Of a stretch of 64,000 nucleotides of DNA, positions 9,569 to 17,192 are shown one piece after another; positions within the stretch are counted from its first letter, which is position 1, and each line of letters starts with the position of its first letter. The stretch is from assembly GCF_001941975.2 (NCBI RefSeq), contig NZ_CP146991.1, forward strand, positions 352,501-416,500, in the 5' to 3' direction. The translations under genes were made by a program, and so were the position numbers. The notes under the pieces were generated by a model, which saw only the letters and a program-made list of their open reading frames with translations, was not told where the DNA came from and did not search any database. Source of the stretch: Sporomusa sphaeroides DSM 2875 (lineage in GTDB: Bacteria > Bacillota > Negativicutes > Sporomusales > Sporomusaceae).

Positions 9569-9598
9569 TTGACAAGTGCTGAATGCTTAACTTATAAT
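9569..9598 (+). promoter_or_regulatory. Promoter of the permease leader
   Basis: TTGACA (9569-9574) and TATAAT (9593-9598) with an 18-nt spacer. Transcription enters a short leader that ends in the terminator at 9656-9691. Confidence 0.75.
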
Positions 9599-9639
9599 AT
9601 ATTTAAAGTTAAGAAAATTTAAAATTGTAGAAATGCCTA

Positions 9640-9656
9640 TAGCTATTAGAAATTAG
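9640..9656 (+). promoter_or_regulatory. Predicted HutP-binding site in the permease leader
   Basis: Three UAG triplets with exact 4-nt spacers (UAG CUAU UAG AAAU UAG) directly abut the terminator stem. B. subtilis HutP, with histidine and Mg2+, binds NAG triplets spaced by four nucleotides and prevents termination of hut mRNA. An extra UAG lies at 9628. Confidence 0.65.
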
Positions 9657-9691
9657 GGGGCAAAACTCTATTTGAGTTTTGCCTCCTTTTT
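9656..9691 (+). terminator. Leader attenuator upstream of the permease
   Basis: Stem GGGGGCAAAACTC / GAGTTTTGCCTCC with a 5-nt loop and a T5 run. It lies 58 nt after the promoter, so it acts as a leader terminator. The group II intron begins about 17 nt after it. Confidence 0.8.
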
Positions 9692-9707
9692 AGTTTGCCT
9701 CGAATGG

Positions 9708-11590
9708 GTGATAACTTGGTGGTGAAAGTCCACTACAGGCTTGGCAGTAGGAACTGTTAGCAGAGGGCAAGGGTGTCCGCCGTGAGGCGGAATCTGAAGT
9801 AAGCCTAATGCAAACCCTTGGTCTGACGAATAGAAACTACATATAAGGCATATGCAGGGAGGACGAGTTTGCTAACTAAAACAAAGTCCAATACTGCCCG
9901 AACCCTGTGGTGTAAATGTAGCAGATATATGAGGGGAAGGTTATCGCTCTTAACGGGGGAGGTCTCGCAAGGCTCCGAAAGACATAGGCAACCCCATGAC
10001 ACCCGGAGAACCCATGCAGTGATGTATGGCTAAATTGCAAGAAGTCAGCAGAGGTCATAGTACCGGATTTTTTTTCCGGGAAGGACCGAACAATAGTAGT
10101 CTTTGAACGAGAGGACGGTGAAGCAATGCAAAGAGAGCAGAAAACGACGAAAGTCGGCTACCGGTGTGAGGGTATGTTGGAAACAGAGAGTAATAGCGGA
10201 GCGCGGAGCATTGTTACGCCTGAAACCGCAGAGAAAGACGGTGCAAGTCGTTTGCTCGAAGCCATATTACACAGGGACAACCTCAATGCAGCCTACCTAC
10301 GAGTAAAGCGAAACGGCGGCGCTCCGGGAGTTGACGGAATGGCAGTAGAAGAAATGCTGCCCTATCTAAAGGACCATAAAGAGGAACTGTTGGCAAGTAT
10401 TCGTGCCGGATGGTACAACCCCAAACCGGTCAGACGAGTAGAAATACCAAAGCCAGACGGGGGAAAGAGAAACCTTGGAGTACCAACGGTCATAGACCGT
10501 ATGGTACAACAAGCCGTAGTACAGGTAATGCAACCCATGTTTGAGCCCCATTTCTCCGAAAACAGCTACGGTTTCCGACCGGGGCGCAGCGCCCATCAAG
10601 CCATGAAGAAGGCCGAAGAATATTATAAGCAGGGTTATATCAGAGTCGTAGACATAGACCTCGCTAAATATTTTGATACAGTCAATCATGACATTCTCAT
10701 AGATAGGATAAGAGAAGTAATTAAGGATGAGCACGTCATCAAGCTGATACGTAAGTTCTTAAAGAGCGGCGTTATGGCAAACGGCTTAGTCAGTCCGACA
10801 ACGGAGGGAACGCCACAAGGAGGCAACCTTTCACCACTTCTCAGCAACATATACCTTACGGCTTTCGACCGAATGCTGGAAAGCAGAGGTCATAAGTTTG
10901 TAAGGTATGCGGACGACTGCAATATTTACGTCAAAAGTCAAAGAGCGGCCGAGCGGGTAATGACCAGCAGCACGAAATATCTTGAGAACAAATTAAAACT
11001 TAAGGTAAACCAGGAAAAGAGCAAGGCGGGGAGCCCATTAAAACTTAAATTCCTAGGTTTTTCCCTATTTAAGACAGGGAAAAGAATGGGTATACGGCCA
11101 CATGCCAAGTCGATGGAGAAATTCAAGAACAAAATCAGGCAATTAACAAGCAGAAAGCAAGCCAAGCCTATCCCGGCAATTCTAAACAATATCAGGAAAT
11201 ATACAACCGGATGGTTAGGCTATTATGCAATAGCTGAAATGAGTTCCAAGATAAAATCTCTTAACGAATGGATACGCCGAAGAATAAGGCAAATCTTTTG
11301 GAAACAGTGGAAGAAACCCTCCGCAAAATTTAAGAACCTCATGCTCCACGGTATACCAAAGCAGAAGGCTAGAGAATGGTCTTATTCCCGACTAGGATAT
11401 TGGCGTATTGCAGGTAGCTGGATTTTATGCAGGTCATTAACGAACGAATACCTCGCATCCATCGGCTATGATGATATAGCCAAAAGATACGAGGTATTGC
11501 ACTTAAGCTATTGAACCGCCGTATACGGATCCGTACGTACGGTGGTGTGAGAAGTCGGCTACTCAACTAATGCGTAGCCTCTTACTCGAT
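9708..11590 (+). mobile_element. Group II intron (IIC-like) carrying a maturase gene
   Basis: A structured RNA region starts near GTGATAAC (about 9708) and includes GTGGTGAAAGTCCAC. The maturase follows. At the 3' end a domain V-like hairpin (11515-11552, arms around CGTA repeats) and a domain VI-like stem GGCTAC / GTAGCC (11558-11579) end near CTCGAT at 11590. Exact ends were not proven by exon comparison. The location just downstream of an intrinsic terminator and the maturase type fit group IIC introns, which target terminator hairpins. It splits the permease leader. Confidence 0.8.
10126..11514 (+). CDS. ltrA: Group II intron reverse transcriptase/maturase
   Basis: Protein of 462 residues with the intron reverse-transcriptase blocks in order: GAPGVDGM, PVRRVEIPKPDGGKRNLGVPT, FSENSYGFRPGRSAH, VVDIDLAKYFDTVNHD, GTPQGGNLSPLLSNI and the catalytic VRYADD. 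The maturase (X) domain follows with TGWLGYY. No HNH endonuclease domain is seen. By recall it is closest to the compact class C maturases such as the Geobacillus GsI-IIC enzyme. It promotes splicing and reverse splicing of its own intron. ATG 10126 has GAGGACGG upstream. The reading frame is intact, so the element may be active. Confidence 0.9.
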   Translation: MQREQKTTKVGYRCEGMLETESNSGARSIVTPETAEKDGASRLLEAILHRDNLNAAYLRVKRNGGAPGVDGMAVEEMLPYLKDHKEELLASIRAGWYNPKPVRRVEIPKPDGGKRNLGVPTVIDRMVQQAVVQVMQPMFEPHFSENSYGFRPGRSAHQAMKKAEEYYKQGYIRVVDIDLAKYFDTVNHDILIDRIREVIKDEHVIKLIRKFLKSGVMANGLVSPTTEGTPQGGNLSPLLSNIYLTAFDRMLESRGHKFVRYADDCNIYVKSQRAAERVMTSSTKYLENKLKLKVNQEKSKAGSPLKLKFLGFSLFKTGKRMGIRPHAKSMEKFKNKIRQLTSRKQAKPIPAILNNIRKYTTGWLGYYAIAEMSSKIKSLNEWIRRRIRQIFWKQWKKPSAKFKNLMLHGIPKQKAREWSYSRLGYWRIAGSWILCRSLTNEYLASIGYDDIAKRYEVLHLSY

Positions 11591-11620
11591 TATTATTAAA
11601 AAGAAAGAGGGGAAAACGAA

Positions 11621-13009
11621 GTGTCCGAACATTCTCAAGCTGAAGGATTGCACAGAGGGCTAAAAAACCGGCATATTCAATTGATTGCCTTGGGAGGGGC
11701 AATTGGTACAGGGCTGTTTTACGGATCAACCAAAGCTATTCAAATAGCTGGCCCGTCTGTTATGCTTTCTTACTTGATTGGCGGTATCATCATTTTTTGG
11801 ATTATGCGTCACATGGGTGAAATGCTTGTTGACGAACCTGTATCAGGTTCCTTCAGTCATTTTGCCTATAAGTACTGGGGGGATTTTCCCGGTTTTCTGT
11901 CAGGCTGGAATTATTGGATGGCCTATGTGCTTGTCAATATGGCAGAACTGACGGTAGTAGGGAAATATATTCAGTTTTGGTGGCCGGATATTCCGGTGTG
12001 GGTCACGGCCCTGGTATGCTGGGCTTTTCTTACTGTGGTTAATTTAATCAATGTTAAGCTATACGGAGAATTTGAATTCTGGTTTGCCATTATCAAAGTA
12101 GTAGCCATTATCGGTATGATTGTTTTTGGTACACTGATTCTCTTAAAAGGGGATGCAGGAAGCGCAAGCGGTGTGGGTAATCTGTGGAATCATGGCGGCT
12201 TTTTCGCCAATGGTCTGGAAGGCTTCCTTTGTTCTTTGGCTATTGTCATGTTTGCCTACGGCGGGACTGAAATGGTAGGGGTCGCAGCCGGGGAAGCCGA
12301 TAATCCCAAAAAGACTATTCCTAAGGCCATTAACCAAGTTATGTGGCGGATATTGATTTTCTATGTTGGCGCTTTGCTGGTTATTTTGATGATCTATCCG
12401 TGGAATCAATTAGGGGTAGGCGGAGCCGAAGGCAGTCCCTTTGTCCAGATTTTCTCGAAAATAGGCATTTCCTCGGCAGCTGCCTTGTTGAATGTCGTTG
12501 TAATTACGGCGGCTCTTTCAGCTTATAATAGCGGTCTTTACACTAATGGACGCATGCTTTATAATCTGGCGCACCAAGGCAATGCTCCGGCCATTTTTAA
12601 AAAATTGAATAAGGCGCAAATACCGGTAGCGGGAGTGTTATTTTCGTCTTTCCTGATGGGCTTGGTGGTATTTTTAAACTATCTTATCGAAAGTCAGGTT
12701 TTCGTTTATCTGATGGCATTGGTTGTTTCTGCTGATATTATTAGCTGGGTAATGATTAGTATCAGTCATATGAAATTCCGCAAGGCCAAGTTAGCCCAAG
12801 GGGCAAAGATCGACTTTCCGGCAGTATGGTATCCTGTCACCAACTATATTTGCATGGGCTTTTTGGCCATGGTATTTGCCCTGATGGGGTATATGGGCGG
12901 CGACTGGCGCATTTCCTTGTACCTGACCCCTATTTGGCTTATTGTCTTGTATCTTGGCTATAAATGCAAACCACAAGCCAGCGAGGGTTCCAAAGCAATA
13001 ATGAAATGA
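11621..13009 (+). CDS. APC-family amino-acid permease, probable histidine permease
   Basis: Membrane protein of 462 residues, about 12 segments, opening with the AAT-family signature RGLKNRHIQLIALGGAIGTGLFYGS. It belongs with LysP/ProY/HutT-type permeases driven by cation gradients. It starts with GTG after GAGGGG. Histidine as substrate is inferred from two facts: it sits directly before hutH, and its leader carries the same NAG-triplet/terminator arrangement as the hutH leader. The group II intron lies between that leader and the gene, so excision or read-through of the intron is needed for a normal mRNA. Confidence 0.82.
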   Translation: MSEHSQAEGLHRGLKNRHIQLIALGGAIGTGLFYGSTKAIQIAGPSVMLSYLIGGIIIFWIMRHMGEMLVDEPVSGSFSHFAYKYWGDFPGFLSGWNYWMAYVLVNMAELTVVGKYIQFWWPDIPVWVTALVCWAFLTVVNLINVKLYGEFEFWFAIIKVVAIIGMIVFGTLILLKGDAGSASGVGNLWNHGGFFANGLEGFLCSLAIVMFAYGGTEMVGVAAGEADNPKKTIPKAINQVMWRILIFYVGALLVILMIYPWNQLGVGGAEGSPFVQIFSKIGISSAAALLNVVVITAALSAYNSGLYTNGRMLYNLAHQGNAPAIFKKLNKAQIPVAGVLFSSFLMGLVVFLNYLIESQVFVYLMALVVSADIISWVMISISHMKFRKAKLAQGAKIDFPAVWYPVTNYICMGFLAMVFALMGYMGGDWRISLYLTPIWLIVLYLGYKCKPQASEGSKAIMK

Positions 13010-13017
13010 TGAGAACT

Positions 13018-13050
13018 AAGGGGTAGGCTCGGAAATGAGTTTACCCTCCC
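13018..13050 (+). terminator. Weak terminator-like hairpin after the permease
   Basis: GGGGTAGGCTC and GAGTTTACCCTCC form an imperfect stem, followed by only two T residues. It probably reduces read-through into the hut genes. Confidence 0.4.
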
Positions 13051-13070
13051 TTGTCGAAAAGATATTAGAC

Positions 13071-13099
13071 TTGACTTTAGCAGTCTTGTCAACTATTAT
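13071..13099 (+). promoter_or_regulatory. Promoter of the hutHUI operon
   Basis: TTGACT (13071-13076) and TATTAT (13094-13099) with a 17-nt spacer, followed by a leader of about 190 nt. Confidence 0.65.
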
Positions 13100-13118
13100 A
13101 AAAATGAGGTGCCTTCCT

Positions 13119-13135
13119 AAGATGCGAGAGATGAG
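13119..13135 (+). promoter_or_regulatory. Predicted upstream HutP site (site I) in the hutH leader
   Basis: AAG AUGC GAG AGAU GAG: three NAG triplets with exact 4-nt spacers, close to the predicted transcript start. B. subtilis hut RNA also has two NAG-triplet sites. Confidence 0.45.
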
Positions 13136-13215
13136 AGTTGGCTAGGCGGAATGGTTTAATTGAAGTAGTTTTACCGGTTTTTGTGAGATGCGAATGTTAC
13201 TGAATAGCGTGCCCA

Positions 13216-13232
13216 CAGTTATGAGATATTAG
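13216..13232 (+). promoter_or_regulatory. Predicted HutP site (site II) abutting the hutH leader terminator
   Basis: CAG UUAU GAG AUAU UAG: three NAG triplets with 4-nt spacers ending exactly where the terminator stem begins, as in the permease leader. The shared AUUAGGGGG sequence implies a common mechanism. Confidence 0.6.
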
Positions 13233-13268
13233 GGGGTAAACTCATTGATGAGTTTTACCCTCTTTTTT
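13232..13268 (+). terminator. Leader attenuator upstream of hutH
   Basis: Stem GGGGGTAAACTCAT / ATGAGTTTTACCCTC and a T6 run, ending 26 nt before the hutH start. Its sequence resembles the permease leader terminator at 9656. Confidence 0.8.
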
Positions 13269-13294
13269 ATTTTCAAAAAAATGGAGGTATAGTC

Positions 13295-14824
13295 ATGATA
13301 TTATTAGACGGATATGCGTTAACTCTATCAGATGTTGTAAAAGTAGCCAGAGAGTATGAGGAAGCAGGTTTAAGCGAGCAGGGCCGTAAACAAATTGAGG
13401 ACAGTCGTGCCATTGTGGATAGAATCCTGGAAGCTGAGACTCCGGTATATGGTATTTCCACCGGTTTCGGCAATTTTAGCCAAATCTTTATTTCTAAGGA
13501 AAAAAGAGAAAAACTGCAAAAAAACCTGATTCTTAGTCATGCCACCGGCGTGGGCGAGCATTTGCCGGAAGATGTTGTGCGGGCTGTTATGCTGCTCCGG
13601 GCCAACTCATTGGCCAAAGGCTATTCGGGGATTAGGCTTTCTACGGTACAGCGGCTTTTAGAACTGCTGAACAAGCGCATAACCCCGGCCATTCCGTCAA
13701 AAGGCTCGGTGGGAGCCAGCGGTGATTTGGCGCCACTGTCCCATATGGTGTTAGTCATGCTGGGAGAAGGCGAGGCTTATGTTAATGGCAAGTTAATGAG
13801 TGGGGCAGAAGCACTGGCAGTGAGCGGCCTGGAACCGATAGCCCTGGGCGGTAAGGAAGGACTGGCCTTGATTAATGGTACGCAAATAATGACTGCTGTC
13901 GGCTCAATGGTATGGCAGGATGCTGTGAACCTGATGAAGGCCGCCGATGTTGCAGCCGCTCTGTGCACCGAAGCCCTGAAGGGCACCCGCACTGCCTTTG
14001 ATCCGCGAATTAGTCAGGTTAGAGCGCATATCGGACAGGTGGCTACCACGGAGAATATGCTGCGGTTGACTGAACACAGTCCGATTATTGAGTCGCATAT
14101 CGATTGTGCCAAAGTACAGGATGCGTACTCTTTGCGTTGTGTTCCGCAGGTACATGGTGCTTCCAAAGATGCTTTGCGGCGGGCGGAAGAAACCCTTACT
14201 ATCGAGATCAATGCGGCTACCGATAATCCGTTAATTATGCCAGATACCGGTGAAGCCATTTCCGGCGGCAATTTTCATGGACAGCCCATTGCCCTGGTAA
14301 TGGATTATCTGAAATTGGCCTTGGCCGAACTTGGCAATATTTCGGAAAGGCGTACCAACCGTTTGCTGGATTCCCATTTGAGCGGACTGCCGTCATTTTT
14401 GACTGCTTATCCGGGAGAAGATTCAGGGCTGATGATTACCCAGTATACGGCAGCCTCGTTAGTGTCGGAGAACAAAGTACTGGTGCATCCGGCAAGTGCT
14501 GACTCCATTCCTACCTCAGCTAACCAGGAGGATCATGTCAGCATGGGAACAATTGCGGCCCGTCAGGCACGGGAAATTTTGGAGAATGTCCGCCATATTC
14601 TGGCGATTGAGTGTCTGGCGGCTGCCCAGGGCATTGACTTTTTAGCCCCGCTGACCCCAGGCGTTGGTACCGGCGCGGCACATAAGGCCATTCGCCAGGC
14701 TGTGCCGCATTTGGACGAAGACCGGATACCGGCACCTGATATCCAAAGTATATATCGGCTAATCGCTGACGGCTCCCTGATTAAAGTGGTAGAGGCGGCT
14801 ATTGGTCCGATGAAAATCTATTAA
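13295..14824 (+). CDS. hutH: Histidine ammonia-lyase
   Basis: Protein of 509 residues, normal length for the family. It converts L-histidine to urocanate and ammonia in the cytoplasm, the first step of histidine degradation. The signature KGSVGASGDLAPLSH near residues 137-151 contains the Ala-Ser-Gly that cyclises to the MIO cofactor. Other conserved stretches are TDNPLI and the glutamine-rich end of the active site. ATG after ATGGAGG. First gene of the leader-controlled operon, followed by hutU and hutI. Confidence 0.96.
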   Translation: MILLDGYALTLSDVVKVAREYEEAGLSEQGRKQIEDSRAIVDRILEAETPVYGISTGFGNFSQIFISKEKREKLQKNLILSHATGVGEHLPEDVVRAVMLLRANSLAKGYSGIRLSTVQRLLELLNKRITPAIPSKGSVGASGDLAPLSHMVLVMLGEGEAYVNGKLMSGAEALAVSGLEPIALGGKEGLALINGTQIMTAVGSMVWQDAVNLMKAADVAAALCTEALKGTRTAFDPRISQVRAHIGQVATTENMLRLTEHSPIIESHIDCAKVQDAYSLRCVPQVHGASKDALRRAEETLTIEINAATDNPLIMPDTGEAISGGNFHGQPIALVMDYLKLALAELGNISERRTNRLLDSHLSGLPSFLTAYPGEDSGLMITQYTAASLVSENKVLVHPASADSIPTSANQEDHVSMGTIAARQAREILENVRHILAIECLAAAQGIDFLAPLTPGVGTGAAHKAIRQAVPHLDEDRIPAPDIQSIYRLIADGSLIKVVEAAIGPMKIY

Positions 14825-14959
14825 GCCAGTTACAGGCAGTGCGGTACTGGAAACAGGAAATAGCAAGTTTGGGGATTACCCCAATTTGACGTTTGATAGA
14901 CGGAAACTGTGATAGATTGGAACTAAGCAACCTGAAATAGTCATAGGGGAGGATAAAAC

Positions 14960-16990
14960 ATGGTGATAAACAATACTGGGATTGGCAATGCAATGACAAT
15001 CAAGCTTGACAATACTCTGCCGGAAATGCCTGTATTTGAAGAGGGAATCAGACGCGCTCCTAATCGCGGCTTCCGGCTGACGCCTGATCAGACTAAAGTA
15101 GCCTTAAAGAACGCGCTGCGGTATGTGCCTGCCGAACTGCATAGAGTACTGGCGCCGGAGTTTCTGGAGGAATTACGCACTTTCGGGCGAATTTATGCCT
15201 ATCGTTATATGCCGAAAGAAAAGTTGTCCGGAAAGCCTATTGACGAATACAAGGGCAACTGTGTGGAAGGCAAGGCTTTCCAGGTAATGATTGATAACAA
15301 CTTAGACCCTGCTGTGGCACTTTATCCCTATGAACTGGTTACCTATGGCGAAACCGGCAGCGTTTGTCAGAATTGGCTGCAGTATCAGCTTATCAAAAAA
15401 TACCTGGAAGTCATGACCGATCAGCAGACCCTGGTCCTCGAATCCGGTCATCCGCTGGGCCTGTTTCCGTCTAAGCCTGAAGCACCCCGGGTAATCATTA
15501 CCAACGCGCTGATGATCGGCATGTTTGACAACCAGGAGGATTGGGAGATTGCCGAGCAGATGGGTGTGGCCAACTACGGGCAGATGACTGCCGGGGGCTG
15601 GATGTATATTGGGCCGCAGGGCATTGTTCACGGTACCTTTAATACCCTGCTTACCGCAGGCAGAAAGCGGCTGGGTATTCCGGCAGAAGGCGATCTCGGA
15701 GGACATCTGTTTGTTTCTTCCGGTTTAGGCGGCATGAGCGGCGCTCAGCCTAAGGCTATTGAGATTGCCGGTGGTGTAGGCATTGTTGCGGAAGTAGATT
15801 ATTCGCGCATTAAAACCCGTTATGATCAGGGGTGGGTCAGCAAGGTATCTGACAAGGTGGAAGAAGTATTTGCGCTGGCAGAAGAATATCAGCAAAAGAA
15901 AGAACCGGTTTCCATTGCTTACCACGGCAATATCGTAGATTTACTGGAATATGCTGTTGCCAACAACAAACACATTCCGCTTTTATCTGATCAGACCTCC
16001 TGCCATGTAGCCTATGATGGCGGGTATTGCCCCCAGGGCCTGACTTTTGATGAACGCACCGAACTCTTGGCGAGTGATCGGCAAAAATTCCGGGCTTTGG
16101 TTGACAAGAGCCTTAAGCGTCATTTTGAATTGATCAAGATACTTAGTGAACGCGGTACGTATTTCTTTGACTACGGCAATGCCTTCCTGAAAGCTATTTA
16201 TGATGCCGGTGTCAAGGAAGTTGCCAAGAACGGGTATGACGAGCGTGACGGCTTTATTTTCCCGTCCTATGTAGAAGATATTATGGGGCCGGAACTGTTT
16301 GACTATGGCTATGGACCGTTCCGCTGGGTGTGCCTGAGCGGTGCTCCGGAAGATTTGCAGAAGACTGATAAAGCGGCCATGGAGTGTATTGATCCTAACC
16401 GCCGAGGTCAGGACCGCGACAATTATATCTGGATTCGCGATGCCGAACAAAACAAACTTGTGGTTGGTACGCAGGCGCGGATTCTGTATCAGGATGCTGA
16501 GGGCCGGCTTAAGATAGCCCTTAAGTTTAATGAGATGGTTCGTAACCAGGAAATTGGACCTGTTATGCTGGGGCGGGATCATCATGATGTCAGCGGTACA
16601 GACTCACCGTTTAGAGAGACTGCCAACATTAAAGACGGCAGTAACGTCATGGCCGACATGGCAGTGCAGTGCTTTGCCGGCAACGCTGCCCGGGGTATGA
16701 GCCTGGTAGCCTTGCACAATGGCGGCGGTGTGGGTATTGGTAAATCCATTAACGGCGGTTTTGGAATGGTGCTTGACGGCAGCCACCGGGTTGATGAGAT
16801 ACTCAAGCAAGCTATGCTGTGGGACGTTATTGGCGGTGTTGCCCGGCGGGCTTGGGCCAGAAATGAACACTCCATCGAAACCATTGTAGAGTTCAACCAG
16901 AATTATGCAGGTAAGGGACACGCAACCCTGCCCTATATTCCGGAAGAAGAGCTGGTCGAGGGATTGGTTGCTAAATTGTTCGCGAAATAA
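14960..16990 (+). CDS. hutU: Urocanate hydratase (long form)
   Basis: Protein of 676 residues that hydrates urocanate to 4-imidazolone-5-propionate using bound NAD+. GLGGMSGAQPKA near residues 252-263 and DQTSCHVAYDGGYCPQG near 343-359 are typical conserved blocks. It is about 120 residues longer than the Pseudomonas/Bacillus enzyme; a long form occurs in several anaerobes. The ATG follows GGGGAGG. The stop codon TAA is the first three bases of the dispersed repeat that fills the next 130 nt. Confidence 0.94.
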   Translation: MVINNTGIGNAMTIKLDNTLPEMPVFEEGIRRAPNRGFRLTPDQTKVALKNALRYVPAELHRVLAPEFLEELRTFGRIYAYRYMPKEKLSGKPIDEYKGNCVEGKAFQVMIDNNLDPAVALYPYELVTYGETGSVCQNWLQYQLIKKYLEVMTDQQTLVLESGHPLGLFPSKPEAPRVIITNALMIGMFDNQEDWEIAEQMGVANYGQMTAGGWMYIGPQGIVHGTFNTLLTAGRKRLGIPAEGDLGGHLFVSSGLGGMSGAQPKAIEIAGGVGIVAEVDYSRIKTRYDQGWVSKVSDKVEEVFALAEEYQQKKEPVSIAYHGNIVDLLEYAVANNKHIPLLSDQTSCHVAYDGGYCPQGLTFDERTELLASDRQKFRALVDKSLKRHFELIKILSERGTYFFDYGNAFLKAIYDAGVKEVAKNGYDERDGFIFPSYVEDIMGPELFDYGYGPFRWVCLSGAPEDLQKTDKAAMECIDPNRRGQDRDNYIWIRDAEQNKLVVGTQARILYQDAEGRLKIALKFNEMVRNQEIGPVMLGRDHHDVSGTDSPFRETANIKDGSNVMADMAVQCFAGNAARGMSLVALHNGGGVGIGKSINGGFGMVLDGSHRVDEILKQAMLWDVIGGVARRAWARNEHSIETIVEFNQNYAGKGHATLPYIPEEELVEGLVAKLFAK

Positions 16991-17117
16991 ATGGAGACTT
17001 GATTCAGGTGGGGTTTTAATCCCATCTGAATCCTAGTCGGAATTATCCAGGGACTTACTCGCTCTTAATTCACGCTTATGGAAGCGGGAGTCTTAGAGCG
17101 AGTTAGTCATCGGATAA
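16988..17117 (+). repeat. Dispersed structured intergenic repeat, family A, copy 1
   Basis: Begins TAAATGGAGACTTGATTCAG and ends CGGATAA. The first half folds as a GATTCAG / CTGAATC hairpin. The second half nests TTATCC/GGATAA, CTCGCTC/GAGCGAG and ACGCTT/AAGCG stems. About 18 nt shorter than copies 2 and 3, through loss of an inner loop segment. Confidence 0.8.
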
Positions 17118-17121
17118 ATGA

Positions 17122-17161
17122 TAGGATTTAGGATTTAGAATTGGCTAAATCCTAAATCCTA
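17122..17161. repeat. Perfect 17-bp inverted repeat between hutU and hutI
   Basis: TAGGATTTAGGATTTAG and its exact complement surround a 6-nt loop. There is no following T-run. It may be an mRNA hairpin tuning hutI expression. Its arms contain a repeated GGATTTA unit. Confidence 0.75.
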
Positions 17162-17192
17162 AACCTATATCCGGGCTGAGAGGAGCAATAGC

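Noticed and set aside
15983-16585. 200-codon open frame on the minus strand inside hutU
   Set aside because: Shadow of the hutU codon pattern; no ribosome site and no domain.
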